Origin: a bacterium
Lineage (GTDB): Bacteria > Actinomycetota > Acidimicrobiia > Spongiisociales > Spongiisociaceae
Reading direction: 5' to 3'
Length of the DNA: 64,000 nucleotides
Assembly: GCA_028821235.1 (NCBI GenBank)
Contig: JAPPGV010000081.1
Coordinates: 45,431-109,430 of the forward strand
Numbering within the stretch: the first letter of the stretch is position 1; each line of letters starts with the position of its first letter. The position numbers and the translations under genes were made by a program. Shown here piece by piece: positions 33,136 to 40,679 of this stretch. The notes under the pieces were generated by a model. It did not search any database, was not told the DNA's origin, and saw only the letters and a program-made list of their open reading frames with translations.

Positions 33136-34380
33136 TTAGCCGGCGAGCGGAACGGCGTCCACGGGCAATAGAGCGCCGCCCTGCGCCTGGATGATGATCC
33201 AGTCGTCTACGAGCCGCAGTCCCTTCTCGTTGAAGCGCAGTGGCTTGCCGCGCGGAGTGGTGAAACCGTGCTCGTCGTTCATCAGCGGGGCAACCGCGGC
33301 GTAGTCCGTGGAACCGGCCGCCTCGATAGCCGCCATCAGCTGCTTGGCAGCCGTGTAGCCGAGCTCCGACCACCAGTCCGGAGCGGCGCCGAACTCGGCC
33401 TCGTACGCCTCGGAGAAGGCGGCGGCCTCCGGGATCGACTCGTCGAGAATCCACCCCGTCGAGCTGTAGACGCCTTCAGCCAGATCGCCCAGGGCCTCCA
33501 CCTCGGGCGGCGTGAACACGACCTCGTTGATCATGATGTCGCCCTCGTAGCCGATCTCCCGGGCGGCCTGAACGGCGTTGACCACCACGTCCTTGCCCCA
33601 GAGTCCCAGGTACAGAAGGTCAGGCTCGTTCCCGACGCCCTTCGTCACCTCGACCCTGGCCTCGGCGGTTCCGTACGGGAAGTACACCATGCCCGTGTAC
33701 TCGAAGTCGCCTGGTGCCTCCTCGGCGAAGATGCGCGTGAACTCATCGTGGGTGAGGCGCACCCAGTCGGAGTCGACGCCGACACCTTGGACCCTCTTGT
33801 AGCCCTGCTCGATCATCCAGCGGGCCAGCACCGAGAGGGCGTTGCTGTCCGATTGGCTCTGCTTGACCGGGGCCCGGATATGAACCACGCCCTCGTAGCC
33901 TTCGGCCGTAATCAACTCGGAGCCGCAGGCGGTCACCACGAGCGGGATGCCGACCTCCGCGGCCACATCCTTCATCGCCACACAAGTGGTGGCATCGTTG
34001 CCACCGGCGATTCCAGCCACTCCGTCCGCTATGGCCTTGCGCGCCGAGGCAACCGACTCGTCCGCCGAGTAGCCCTCGTCGTAGTCGACGACCTCGATCT
34101 CGCGTCCCAGTAGGCCGCCGGCCTCGTTCTGCTCCTTTACCGCCAGGTCGAAGCCGTTGCGCATGATGTCGCCCAGCCCGACCGCCACTCCGGAGTTGAA
34201 CCAGATGGTTCCCAGCTTGATAGGCTCCTGCGGCTCTGGTGCCGCCGTGGTCGTCGGCGCCGCGGTCGTCGGCGCCGCGGTCGTCGCGGCCGGCTCCTCC
34301 GCGTCCTCGCCGCAGGCGGCGATCACCACCAGGACGGCCATTACCGCCAACACGCGTAGCCATGAACTGCGCTTGTTCAT
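33136..34380 (-). CDS. livK: Branched-chain-amino-acid-type ABC transporter substrate-binding lipoprotein LivK
   Basis: This 414-residue protein starts with a lipoprotein signal (MNKRSSWLRVLAVMAVLVVI, then AAC), giving lipidation at Cys23. A low-complexity Ala/Thr/Pro linker follows (residues ~30-50). The type I periplasmic-binding fold is evident in IKLGTIWFNSGVAVGLG, GVAGIAGGNDATTCVA, IPLVVTACGSE and DWWSELGYTAAKQLM. GGAAGGAGAGGG precedes the ATG. It is the first gene of the 21-gene minus-strand run. Ligand specificity in this family is broad (amino acids, amides, urea, aromatic acids), so the true ligand is unknown. Confidence 0.94.
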   Translation of the reverse strand: MNKRSSWLRVLAVMAVLVVIAACGEDAEEPAATTAAPTTAAPTTTAAPEPQEPIKLGTIWFNSGVAVGLGDIMRNGFDLAVKEQNEAGGLLGREIEVVDYDEGYSADESVASARKAIADGVAGIAGGNDATTCVAMKDVAAEVGIPLVVTACGSELITAEGYEGVVHIRAPVKQSQSDSNALSVLARWMIEQGYKRVQGVGVDSDWVRLTHDEFTRIFAEEAPGDFEYTGMVYFPYGTAEARVEVTKGVGNEPDLLYLGLWGKDVVVNAVQAAREIGYEGDIMINEVVFTPPEVEALGDLAEGVYSSTGWILDESIPEAAAFSEAYEAEFGAAPDWWSELGYTAAKQLMAAIEAAGSTDYAAVAPLMNDEHGFTTPRGKPLRFNEKGLRLVDDWIIIQAQGGALLPVDAVPLAG

Positions 34381-34710
34381 CTGTTGCCCTCTCCTTCCTA
34401 CCCGTGCCTGCTTTGGCTCCGCTCCGGGCCCGAGCTATCTCTTCTCGTACCAGTACGCATCGAACCGAACTCCCGCTACCAGCCACGAACCCGGGACGCG
34501 CCCGCCGATGTGCCCATATACCGGAATCCCTATCCGATATGCGGACACTAGCCATGGCAGACAGACCACGGCTGAGAATCCCGGCATTAATCCTCACGCT
34601 CCGACCTCGCGAGCCTGCCGAGAGTCGGCCGGGCACGCACCTTCGTGGACGAGGTAACGGCCGGCTCGGGCATCATCACCCGGCCGGGTCTCCCTGACCT
34701 GGAGACTCCC
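34381..34710. other. Intergenic region upstream of livK
   Basis: These 330 bp separate the livK start from the end of a molybdenum hydroxylase gene. No gene-like frame is present. It is locally less GC-rich around 34515-34560. It contains two dyads, CGTACCAGTACG at 34446-34457 and TCCGATATGCGGA at 34535-34547, and should hold the promoter of the livK operon. Confidence 0.6.
34535..34547. promoter_or_regulatory. Candidate IclR-type operator upstream of livK
   Basis: TCCG-ATATG-CGGA has 4-bp arms separated by 5 bases, with flanks TA and CA extending the partial symmetry. Several characterised IclR regulators bind TTCCG-N5-CGGAA-like dyads, and an IclR gene lies in the operon downstream. It is about 155 bp from the livK start. 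No binding evidence. Confidence 0.35.
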
Positions 34711-36981
34711 TCAGGCTGTGTCGGCGGCGAGGCGGCGGACCCGCTCAGGGTTCAACGGCAGGCGGGTCACCTCCTCGGGACAGCCCAGGGCGTCAGCCAC
34801 GGCGTTGGCGATGGCCGCCCCCACCGCCGTGATGCCCCCCTCACCCGCGCCCTTGACGCCGAGCGGGTTGAGCGGGCTGGGCGCTTCCTCGAGCAGCAGC
34901 ACCTCCACTTCGGGCATCTCGGTGATGGTCGGCATCAGGTAGTCCATGAACGTGGCCGCGAGGGGCTGGCCGGACTCGTCGTAGGCGAAGTCCTCGAGCA
35001 GGGCGCCCCCGATGCCCTGGGCGGCGCCACCGGCGATCTGGCCGTTGACCAGTTCCGGGTTGACCGCCTTGCCGACCTCGTAGCACACCACGAGCCGTTC
35101 CACCTCGACCAGGCCGGAGTCGGGATCCACCCGGACGACCGCGGCGTGGACGCCGTAGGGATAGACCATGTGGTCCGCCCGGAACCAGCCCTCGGCGGTG
35201 AGGCCGGGCTCGCCGCCGGTCAGGCCGGGACGGAGCCTCTGCGCCACCTCACCCAGGGTGATGGCCGGCCCGCCCGCCGAGCCCCGGACGAACACCCGCC
35301 CGCGGTCGATGGTGAGGTCACCCGGATCCGCCTCCAGCACCGCGGCCGCCACCTCCAAGGCCTTGCGTCGCACGCGGCGGGCAGCGATCAAGGTGGCGGA
35401 GCCGGACATGACGGTGACCCGGCTGGCGAAAGCGCCCATCCCGTAGGCGAGGTCATCGGTCTGGCCGTGACGCACCCGGACCGATTCGATTCCCACACCC
35501 AGCGTGTCGGCGCACACCTGCGCGAGCACCGTCTCGACGCCCTGGCCGATCGAAGCCGCGCCGGTGATCACCAGCACGTGCCCCGCCTCGTCCACGGTGA
35601 CCTTGACCCCGTCGAACGGACCCAGACCGCTCTTCTCCACGAAGAAGCCCATGCCGAGGCCCACCGACTCGCCATCCGACCGCCTCCGCGAGAGATCGGC
35701 GGTCAGAAGCTCGTAGTCCAGGTACTCGAGGGTGCGATCCAGGAGACCCGGGTAGTCGCCGGAGTCGTAGGTCAGCTCGGTACCGAGCGCGGTGATCCCC
35801 CGCTTGAAGGGCATGCGCTCCGGCAGGACCAGGTTGCGGCGGCGAACCTCGGCCGAGTCGAGACCGATCCGGTGGGCTATGACGTCGATCAGGCGCTCGC
35901 GGACGAAGGTGCTCTCGTACCGGCCGGGGGCCCGGTAGGTGCCGCACGGGGTCTTGTTGCTGAGCATCACATGGCCGCGGCTCCGGTACGCGGGCCAGGC
36001 GTACGGTCCCGGGAGCATGGAGGTGGTCAGCTCCGTGACCGTCACCTGATGGGTCCGCAGGTAGGCCCCCTGGTCCACCCAGAACTCGTCGATCACGCCC
36101 CTGATCCAGCCGTCGGGCTCCACCGCCGCCCTTATCCGGTGGACCTGATCCCGGGAGTGGTTGGCGGCCAGCATGTGCTCCCGGCGATCCTCCACCCAGC
36201 GGATGGGGCGCCCCAGGCGGAGGGCGGCCAGGCACACCAGCACGTCCTCGGGATAGAGCTCTCCCCTGATCCCGAACCCCCCTCCCACATGACCCTCCCG
36301 GAGAACGACGGCGCCGAGCGGCAGGCCGAGCATGGAGGCGATGGCGGCCCGGTTGTGGTGGGGTACCTTGGCAGCGCCGAACATCTCCAGCACCGACCTT
36401 GTCGCGTCATAGTGAGCCAGCGCTCCCCTGGTCTCCATGGGCACGCCGGAGTGCCTCCCCACCGCCAGTTCCATCTCCACCACGACCGGAGCGTCCCCGA
36501 ACGCTTCCTCGAGGTCCCCGTAGGCCTTCTCCACCACCGTCGTCTCGATGGCCCCGGGCCCGGCCGCCACCGGATCCACCACCGGATCGAGTTCGTCGAT
36601 ACCGGCGAAGACCAGCTCGGCGGCGTCCTCGGCCAGGTAGGGGTCCTCGGCCAGCACGATCGCGACCGGCTCCCCCACGTAGCGGACGTGGTCGCCGGCG
36701 AGCATGGGTTGGCGGAACCGCTCCAGACCCTCCACCCAGGGCATACGGAAGTCGATCGGCGGCACTTCCCGGATGTCCTCCCGGGTCCAGACCGCCTCCA
36801 CGCCGTCCATGGCGAGCGCCTCCGAAGTGTCGATGTCGAGCAGTCGGCCATGGGCCACGGGTGAGCGCACCACCCTCATGTGCAGCTGGTCGGGAAGGCA
36901 CAGGTCGGCGGCGAACCGGGCCTTTCCTGTCAGTAGAGGTCGGTCCTCGATCCTTCTGACCGAGCTACCGACATAGCTCAT
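34711..36981 (-). CDS. Molybdenum hydroxylase large subunit (xanthine dehydrogenase/CoxL family), second L of the operon
   Basis: This 756-residue MCD-binding subunit starts SYVGSSVRRIEDRPLLTGKA and has the family motifs HVGGGFGIRGELYPEDVL, GTYRAPGRYES, GAASIGQGVETVLAQV and the terminal GVKGAGEGG with the catalytic Glu. The AYxCSFR loop of form I CO dehydrogenase is absent, so CO oxidation is unlikely. Its ATG overlaps the 2Fe-2S subunit stop by ATGA. It is the fourth gene of the operon and closely resembles the 40680 gene, including HSGVPMETRG. Substrate unknown; N-heterocycles or aldehydes are typical. Confidence 0.92.
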   Translation of the reverse strand: MSYVGSSVRRIEDRPLLTGKARFAADLCLPDQLHMRVVRSPVAHGRLLDIDTSEALAMDGVEAVWTREDIREVPPIDFRMPWVEGLERFRQPMLAGDHVRYVGEPVAIVLAEDPYLAEDAAELVFAGIDELDPVVDPVAAGPGAIETTVVEKAYGDLEEAFGDAPVVVEMELAVGRHSGVPMETRGALAHYDATRSVLEMFGAAKVPHHNRAAIASMLGLPLGAVVLREGHVGGGFGIRGELYPEDVLVCLAALRLGRPIRWVEDRREHMLAANHSRDQVHRIRAAVEPDGWIRGVIDEFWVDQGAYLRTHQVTVTELTTSMLPGPYAWPAYRSRGHVMLSNKTPCGTYRAPGRYESTFVRERLIDVIAHRIGLDSAEVRRRNLVLPERMPFKRGITALGTELTYDSGDYPGLLDRTLEYLDYELLTADLSRRRSDGESVGLGMGFFVEKSGLGPFDGVKVTVDEAGHVLVITGAASIGQGVETVLAQVCADTLGVGIESVRVRHGQTDDLAYGMGAFASRVTVMSGSATLIAARRVRRKALEVAAAVLEADPGDLTIDRGRVFVRGSAGGPAITLGEVAQRLRPGLTGGEPGLTAEGWFRADHMVYPYGVHAAVVRVDPDSGLVEVERLVVCYEVGKAVNPELVNGQIAGGAAQGIGGALLEDFAYDESGQPLAATFMDYLMPTITEMPEVEVLLLEEAPSPLNPLGVKGAGEGGITAVGAAIANAVADALGCPEEVTRLPLNPERVRRLAADTA

Positions 36982-37460
36982 GCCCGCATGACCTCGGCGG
37001 CCTGGCGCACCGACTTCAGTATGTTCTGGTACCCGGTGCAGCGGCACAGGTTGGAGGACAGCACCGCTCGCAACTCGTCCTCGTCGGGATCGGGATTCTG
37101 CTCCAGGTACCCGGCCGCCAGCATCAGGAACCCCGGAGTGCAGAAGCCGCACTGGAGCCCGTGGTTGTCCCAGAAGGCCTGCTGGATCGGATGGAGCCGG
37201 TCGCCGTCGGCCAGGTCCTCCACAGTGCGGAGGTCCATGCCCTCGCACTGGACGGCGAACATCAGGCAGGCCCGGACCGGTTGGCCGTCGGCCAGGATCG
37301 TGCAGGCGCCGCACACGCCGTGCTCGCATCCCAGGTGGGTTCCGGTGAGGCCGCAATCGTCTCGGAGGGTGTCGGCCAGCGTGCGCCGGGGCTCCACCCG
37401 GACGCGGTAGGGCCGGCCGTTGACCGCCAGGGTGACGTCGACCTTGGTTCGCTCGCTCAT
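36978..37460 (-). CDS. coxS: Molybdenum hydroxylase 2Fe-2S small subunit
   Basis: This 160-residue protein has a plant-type ferredoxin domain with Cys45, Cys50, Cys53 and Cys65 (GCEHGVCGAC). A helical 2Fe-2S domain follows with Cys104, Cys107, Cys139 and Cys141 (QCGFCTPG and CRCTG). It carries electrons from the molybdenum centre to the FAD subunit. It overlaps both flanking large-subunit genes by 4 bp, so it may serve both. Confidence 0.96.
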   Translation of the reverse strand: MSERTKVDVTLAVNGRPYRVRVEPRRTLADTLRDDCGLTGTHLGCEHGVCGACTILADGQPVRACLMFAVQCEGMDLRTVEDLADGDRLHPIQQAFWDNHGLQCGFCTPGFLMLAAGYLEQNPDPDEDELRAVLSSNLCRCTGYQNILKSVRQAAEVMRA

Positions 37461-39775
37461 GCGGGAATCCTCTCGCTCTCGCTTACCAGCCTACGCAGCC
37501 GGGACGGGGTCGCGGGCACTTCGGCGATCTCGACCCCGAGGGGACGGAGCGCATCGGCGACCGCGTTGATGACGGCGGCCGGGGCGCCGATGGTGCCCCC
37601 CTCTCCCAGGCCCTTGGCGCCCGTGATGGTGGCTTCGGAGATGGTCTCGAGGTGGTGAATCTCGATGGTGGGAACCTCGGCCAGAGTGGGAGGCAGGAAG
37701 TCCATGAGCGAGGTGGTGAGGATGTTGCCATCTCGGTCGTAGAGGATCTCCTCGTACAGGGCGCCGGCGATGCCCTGGGTGACTCCACCGTGGAGCTGCC
37801 CGTCCACGATCATCGGGTTGATGAGGCGCCCGGCGTCCTCCACCACCACGAACCGGTCCACGCGCACCCCGCCCGTCTCCGGATCCACCTCCACCGTCGC
37901 GACATGGCAGGCGTTGGAGAAGGTCCCGGCCGGATCGTAGGTGGCCGTAGCGGTGAGGCCCGGGTCCATGCCGGCGGCCAGGCGGTGGCTGGAGTGGTAG
38001 GCGAGGCGGGCGAGCTCCGCCACCTCGATCCCGGCATCCGTACCCGCCACGGTCGCCCGGCCGGCCATGATGACGATGTCCTCCGGCGCCGCCTCCAACT
38101 CCGCGGATGCGATGGCGGCCAGCTTGGCCCGTAGACGGTCGGACGCCAGGCGGGCCGCTCCCCCGGCAATGACCAGTGACCGGCTGGCGAACGTACCCCA
38201 GCCGTACGGCGTGCGGTCGGTGTCGCCGTGAACGATCCGGACCCGAGCCGGCTCCACACCCAGTCGGTCACCGATCAACTGGGCGAGGGTGGTCTCCAGA
38301 CCCTGGCCGTGCGGCGAGGCCCCTAGCCGGGCCTCTACGTTGCCGGACGGGTCCATGGCCAGGTCCACGGTCTCGTATCCGGGCGTCACGTCCATGCTCC
38401 GGGCAGCGAAGGCCGATGTCCCGTAGCCGGTGCGCTCCGAGAACACGGAGAGGCCGATCCCGAGGTAGCGGCCCTCAGCTCGGGCCGCTGCCTGGCTGCG
38501 CCGGAAGTCCTCCAGGCCGATCGCCTCGACGGCCCGGTCCAGGGACTCCACGTAGGAACCCTCGTCGTACACCAGGCCGGTGGCCGAGGTGTACGGGAAC
38601 TCCGATATCAGGTTGCGGCGGCGAACCTCGGCAGGCTCGATCCGGAAGCGGACCGCCGCCAGGTCCATGAGGCGCTCCATGGCCAGGGTGATCACCGGTC
38701 TCGACACCCCGCGGTAGGGCGCCATGGGACAGGTGTTGGTGGTGACGCCCCGGGACCGGACCCGGTAGGTACGGAAGTCGTAGGGCCCCGGGAACTCGGC
38801 CAGCGCCATCAGCGGCTCCACCCCGCAGGTCACCGGGTAGCAGGAGTAGGCGCCGATGTTGCACAGCAGGTCGGCATCCACCGCCAGCAACCGGGCGTCG
38901 GCGTCGAAGGCGCCCCGTACCCGGTAGTGGTGGTCGCGGCTGTGGAAGGAGGACATCAGGTTCTCGCGCCGATCCTCCACCCACGACACCGTGGTACGGA
39001 GCCGTCTCGCCACCCAGGCCGTCACCACGTCCTCGGGCGCCAGGCAGAACTTCTGCCCGAACGCTCCTCCCACATCGGGGACCACCACCCTCAGGTCCGA
39101 CTCGGGCATGCCGAGCAGGTCCGCCAGGACGGTGCGGACCACGTGAGGCGACTGGACGGAAGCCGTGAGGGTGGTCCGCCCTGAGCGCGGGTCGTACGCG
39201 GCGACGGAGCCTCGAGCCTCCAGAGGGAGGGCGTTCTGGCGCCGGGAGCGCAGATCGAAGTCCACCACCACCGCGGCGGCGGAGAAGACCTCGTCCACCC
39301 GCTCGGTCTCGAAGCGGGCGTCGACAACCACGTTGTCCTCCAAGTGGTCGTGAACAGCCGGCGCGCCGGGGCGGATGGCTTCGGGGGCGCTGACCACCCG
39401 GTCCGTAGGCTCGATGTCCACGAAGACCTGCTCTGCGGCATCCTCCGCCTCCTCGGGCGTGCCCGCCACCACCACAGCCACGGGCTCACCCACGAAGCGG
39501 ACCTTGCGGGAAGCCAGCACCGGCTGCTCGATGGGGCGGAAGTCCGGACGGTGAAGCAGCGGCCGGATGGGACGCACCTCCCTCAGGTCCTCGGCGGTGA
39601 AGGCAGTGATCCCCTCGGGTGCCTCGATGGAGACGATCCGGCCGTGGGCGACCGGGCTACGGACAAACCTCAGGAAGGAGGCATCCCCGGTGAGGTCGGC
39701 TACGAACCGGCCCTCGCCGGTGAGCAGGGGCGGATCCTCGAAGCGCGGGAGCGGCTGCCCGATCCACGGGATCAC
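37457..39775 (-). CDS. Molybdenum hydroxylase large subunit (xanthine dehydrogenase/CoxL family), first L of the operon
   Basis: This 772-residue subunit begins IPWIGQPLPRFEDPPLLTGE and has DVGGAFGQKFCLAPEDVV, APYRGVSRPVITLAMERLMD, GASPHGQGLETTLAQL and GAKGLGEGG. It differs from the other L proteins here: it lacks the HSGVPMETRG element (it has QNALPLEARG) and the GTYRAPGR element. It thus probably handles a different substrate. Start is GTG 39775, overlapping the FAD-subunit stop as GTGA. It shares the single M and S genes with the second L gene. Confidence 0.92.
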   Translation of the reverse strand: MIPWIGQPLPRFEDPPLLTGEGRFVADLTGDASFLRFVRSPVAHGRIVSIEAPEGITAFTAEDLREVRPIRPLLHRPDFRPIEQPVLASRKVRFVGEPVAVVVAGTPEEAEDAAEQVFVDIEPTDRVVSAPEAIRPGAPAVHDHLEDNVVVDARFETERVDEVFSAAAVVVDFDLRSRRQNALPLEARGSVAAYDPRSGRTTLTASVQSPHVVRTVLADLLGMPESDLRVVVPDVGGAFGQKFCLAPEDVVTAWVARRLRTTVSWVEDRRENLMSSFHSRDHHYRVRGAFDADARLLAVDADLLCNIGAYSCYPVTCGVEPLMALAEFPGPYDFRTYRVRSRGVTTNTCPMAPYRGVSRPVITLAMERLMDLAAVRFRIEPAEVRRRNLISEFPYTSATGLVYDEGSYVESLDRAVEAIGLEDFRRSQAAARAEGRYLGIGLSVFSERTGYGTSAFAARSMDVTPGYETVDLAMDPSGNVEARLGASPHGQGLETTLAQLIGDRLGVEPARVRIVHGDTDRTPYGWGTFASRSLVIAGGAARLASDRLRAKLAAIASAELEAAPEDIVIMAGRATVAGTDAGIEVAELARLAYHSSHRLAAGMDPGLTATATYDPAGTFSNACHVATVEVDPETGGVRVDRFVVVEDAGRLINPMIVDGQLHGGVTQGIAGALYEEILYDRDGNILTTSLMDFLPPTLAEVPTIEIHHLETISEATITGAKGLGEGGTIGAPAAVINAVADALRPLGVEIAEVPATPSRLRRLVSESERIPA

Positions 39776-40629
39776 GCGGCGATCGCCTGCTCAAGAGCTC
39801 GTCGGGTCAGGGCGCGCACCAGGTCCCGCCGGTAACCGGCGGACCCGTGGATGTCGCCGATAGCGTCGATCTCGAGAGCGGCGATCTCGGCGGCGGCGCG
39901 GAATGACTCCTCTGTAGCAGGCTGGCCCTCCAGTGCCTGCTCAGCCTCGCCGGCCCGGAGCGGGCGATCGCTCACGCCACCGAGCGCGATCCGGGCGTTC
40001 GCGACCCGCCCGTCATCGGACTCGAAGGCCACTGCGGCCATGGTCAGGGCGAAATCGCCGGCCCGGCGGCTGAACTGCTGGAACCCCACCCGGGTGTCCG
40101 GGGAGAGTTTGGGAAGGCGAGCCTCCACCAAGAGCTCCTCTGGTTCGAGAGCGGTGGTGAACACCGTCTGGAAGAAGCCCCCCGCCGGGATGTCACGACC
40201 GCCGGACGGGCTTCGGGTCGACAGCTCCGCATCCAGGAGCAGGGCGATCACACACCACTCGGCGGCCGGGTCGGCATGAGCCAGGCTGCCCCCGAACGTG
40301 CCCCTGATCCTTATCGGTAGGTGGCCGACGTGGTGGGCGGCCATGGTCAGGAGACGGCCGGTGGGGCCTTCCGTGACCGGTCGCTCGAAGGTCACGTGGC
40401 GGACCATCGCTCCGATCCGGAGGGTGTCGCCGTCCTCCTCGAGATAGTCGAGCTCGTCCAGCGGGTTGATGTCGACCAGGACCGCGGGGCGGGCCAGGCG
40501 GAAGTTCATGGCCGGCACCAGGCTCTGGCCGCCGGCCAGCACCTTGGCCTCGTAGCCGTACTCGCCGAGGTGGGTTACCGCTTCGGCCACGGATCGGGCC
40601 TGGTGGTAGTCGAAGGGAGCGGGCTTCAT
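39772..40629 (-). CDS. Molybdenum hydroxylase FAD-binding medium subunit
   Basis: This 285-residue CoxM/XdhB-type subunit begins KPAPFDYHQARSVAEAVTHL and has the FAD motif KVLAGGQSLVPAMNFRLARP. IRIRGTFGGSLAHADPAAEW is the second FAD site. The C-terminus is the CO-dehydrogenase flavoprotein domain. It passes electrons from the 2Fe-2S subunit to the acceptor. I chose ATG 40629; the frame extends 20 codons upstream without family character. It heads the four-gene operon and is divergent, across 50 bp, from another large-subunit gene. Confidence 0.93.
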   Translation of the reverse strand: MKPAPFDYHQARSVAEAVTHLGEYGYEAKVLAGGQSLVPAMNFRLARPAVLVDINPLDELDYLEEDGDTLRIGAMVRHVTFERPVTEGPTGRLLTMAAHHVGHLPIRIRGTFGGSLAHADPAAEWCVIALLLDAELSTRSPSGGRDIPAGGFFQTVFTTALEPEELLVEARLPKLSPDTRVGFQQFSRRAGDFALTMAAVAFESDDGRVANARIALGGVSDRPLRAGEAEQALEGQPATEESFRAAAEIAALEIDAIGDIHGSAGYRRDLVRALTRRALEQAIAA

Positions 40630-40679
40630 GAGGGCCGGAGTGTAGTATCCGGGCGCCAACCCGAGGCCTTTACCGTCCC

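Noticed and set aside
34645..36864. A 739-codon open frame on the plus strand antisense to a molybdenum hydroxylase gene
   Set aside because: It mirrors the codon pattern of the true gene, has no domain character and is rich in His/Gly/Pro; high G+C produces such shadows. The same applies to long antisense frames at 15851-17365, 24302-25897, 26478-27953 and 40626-42221.
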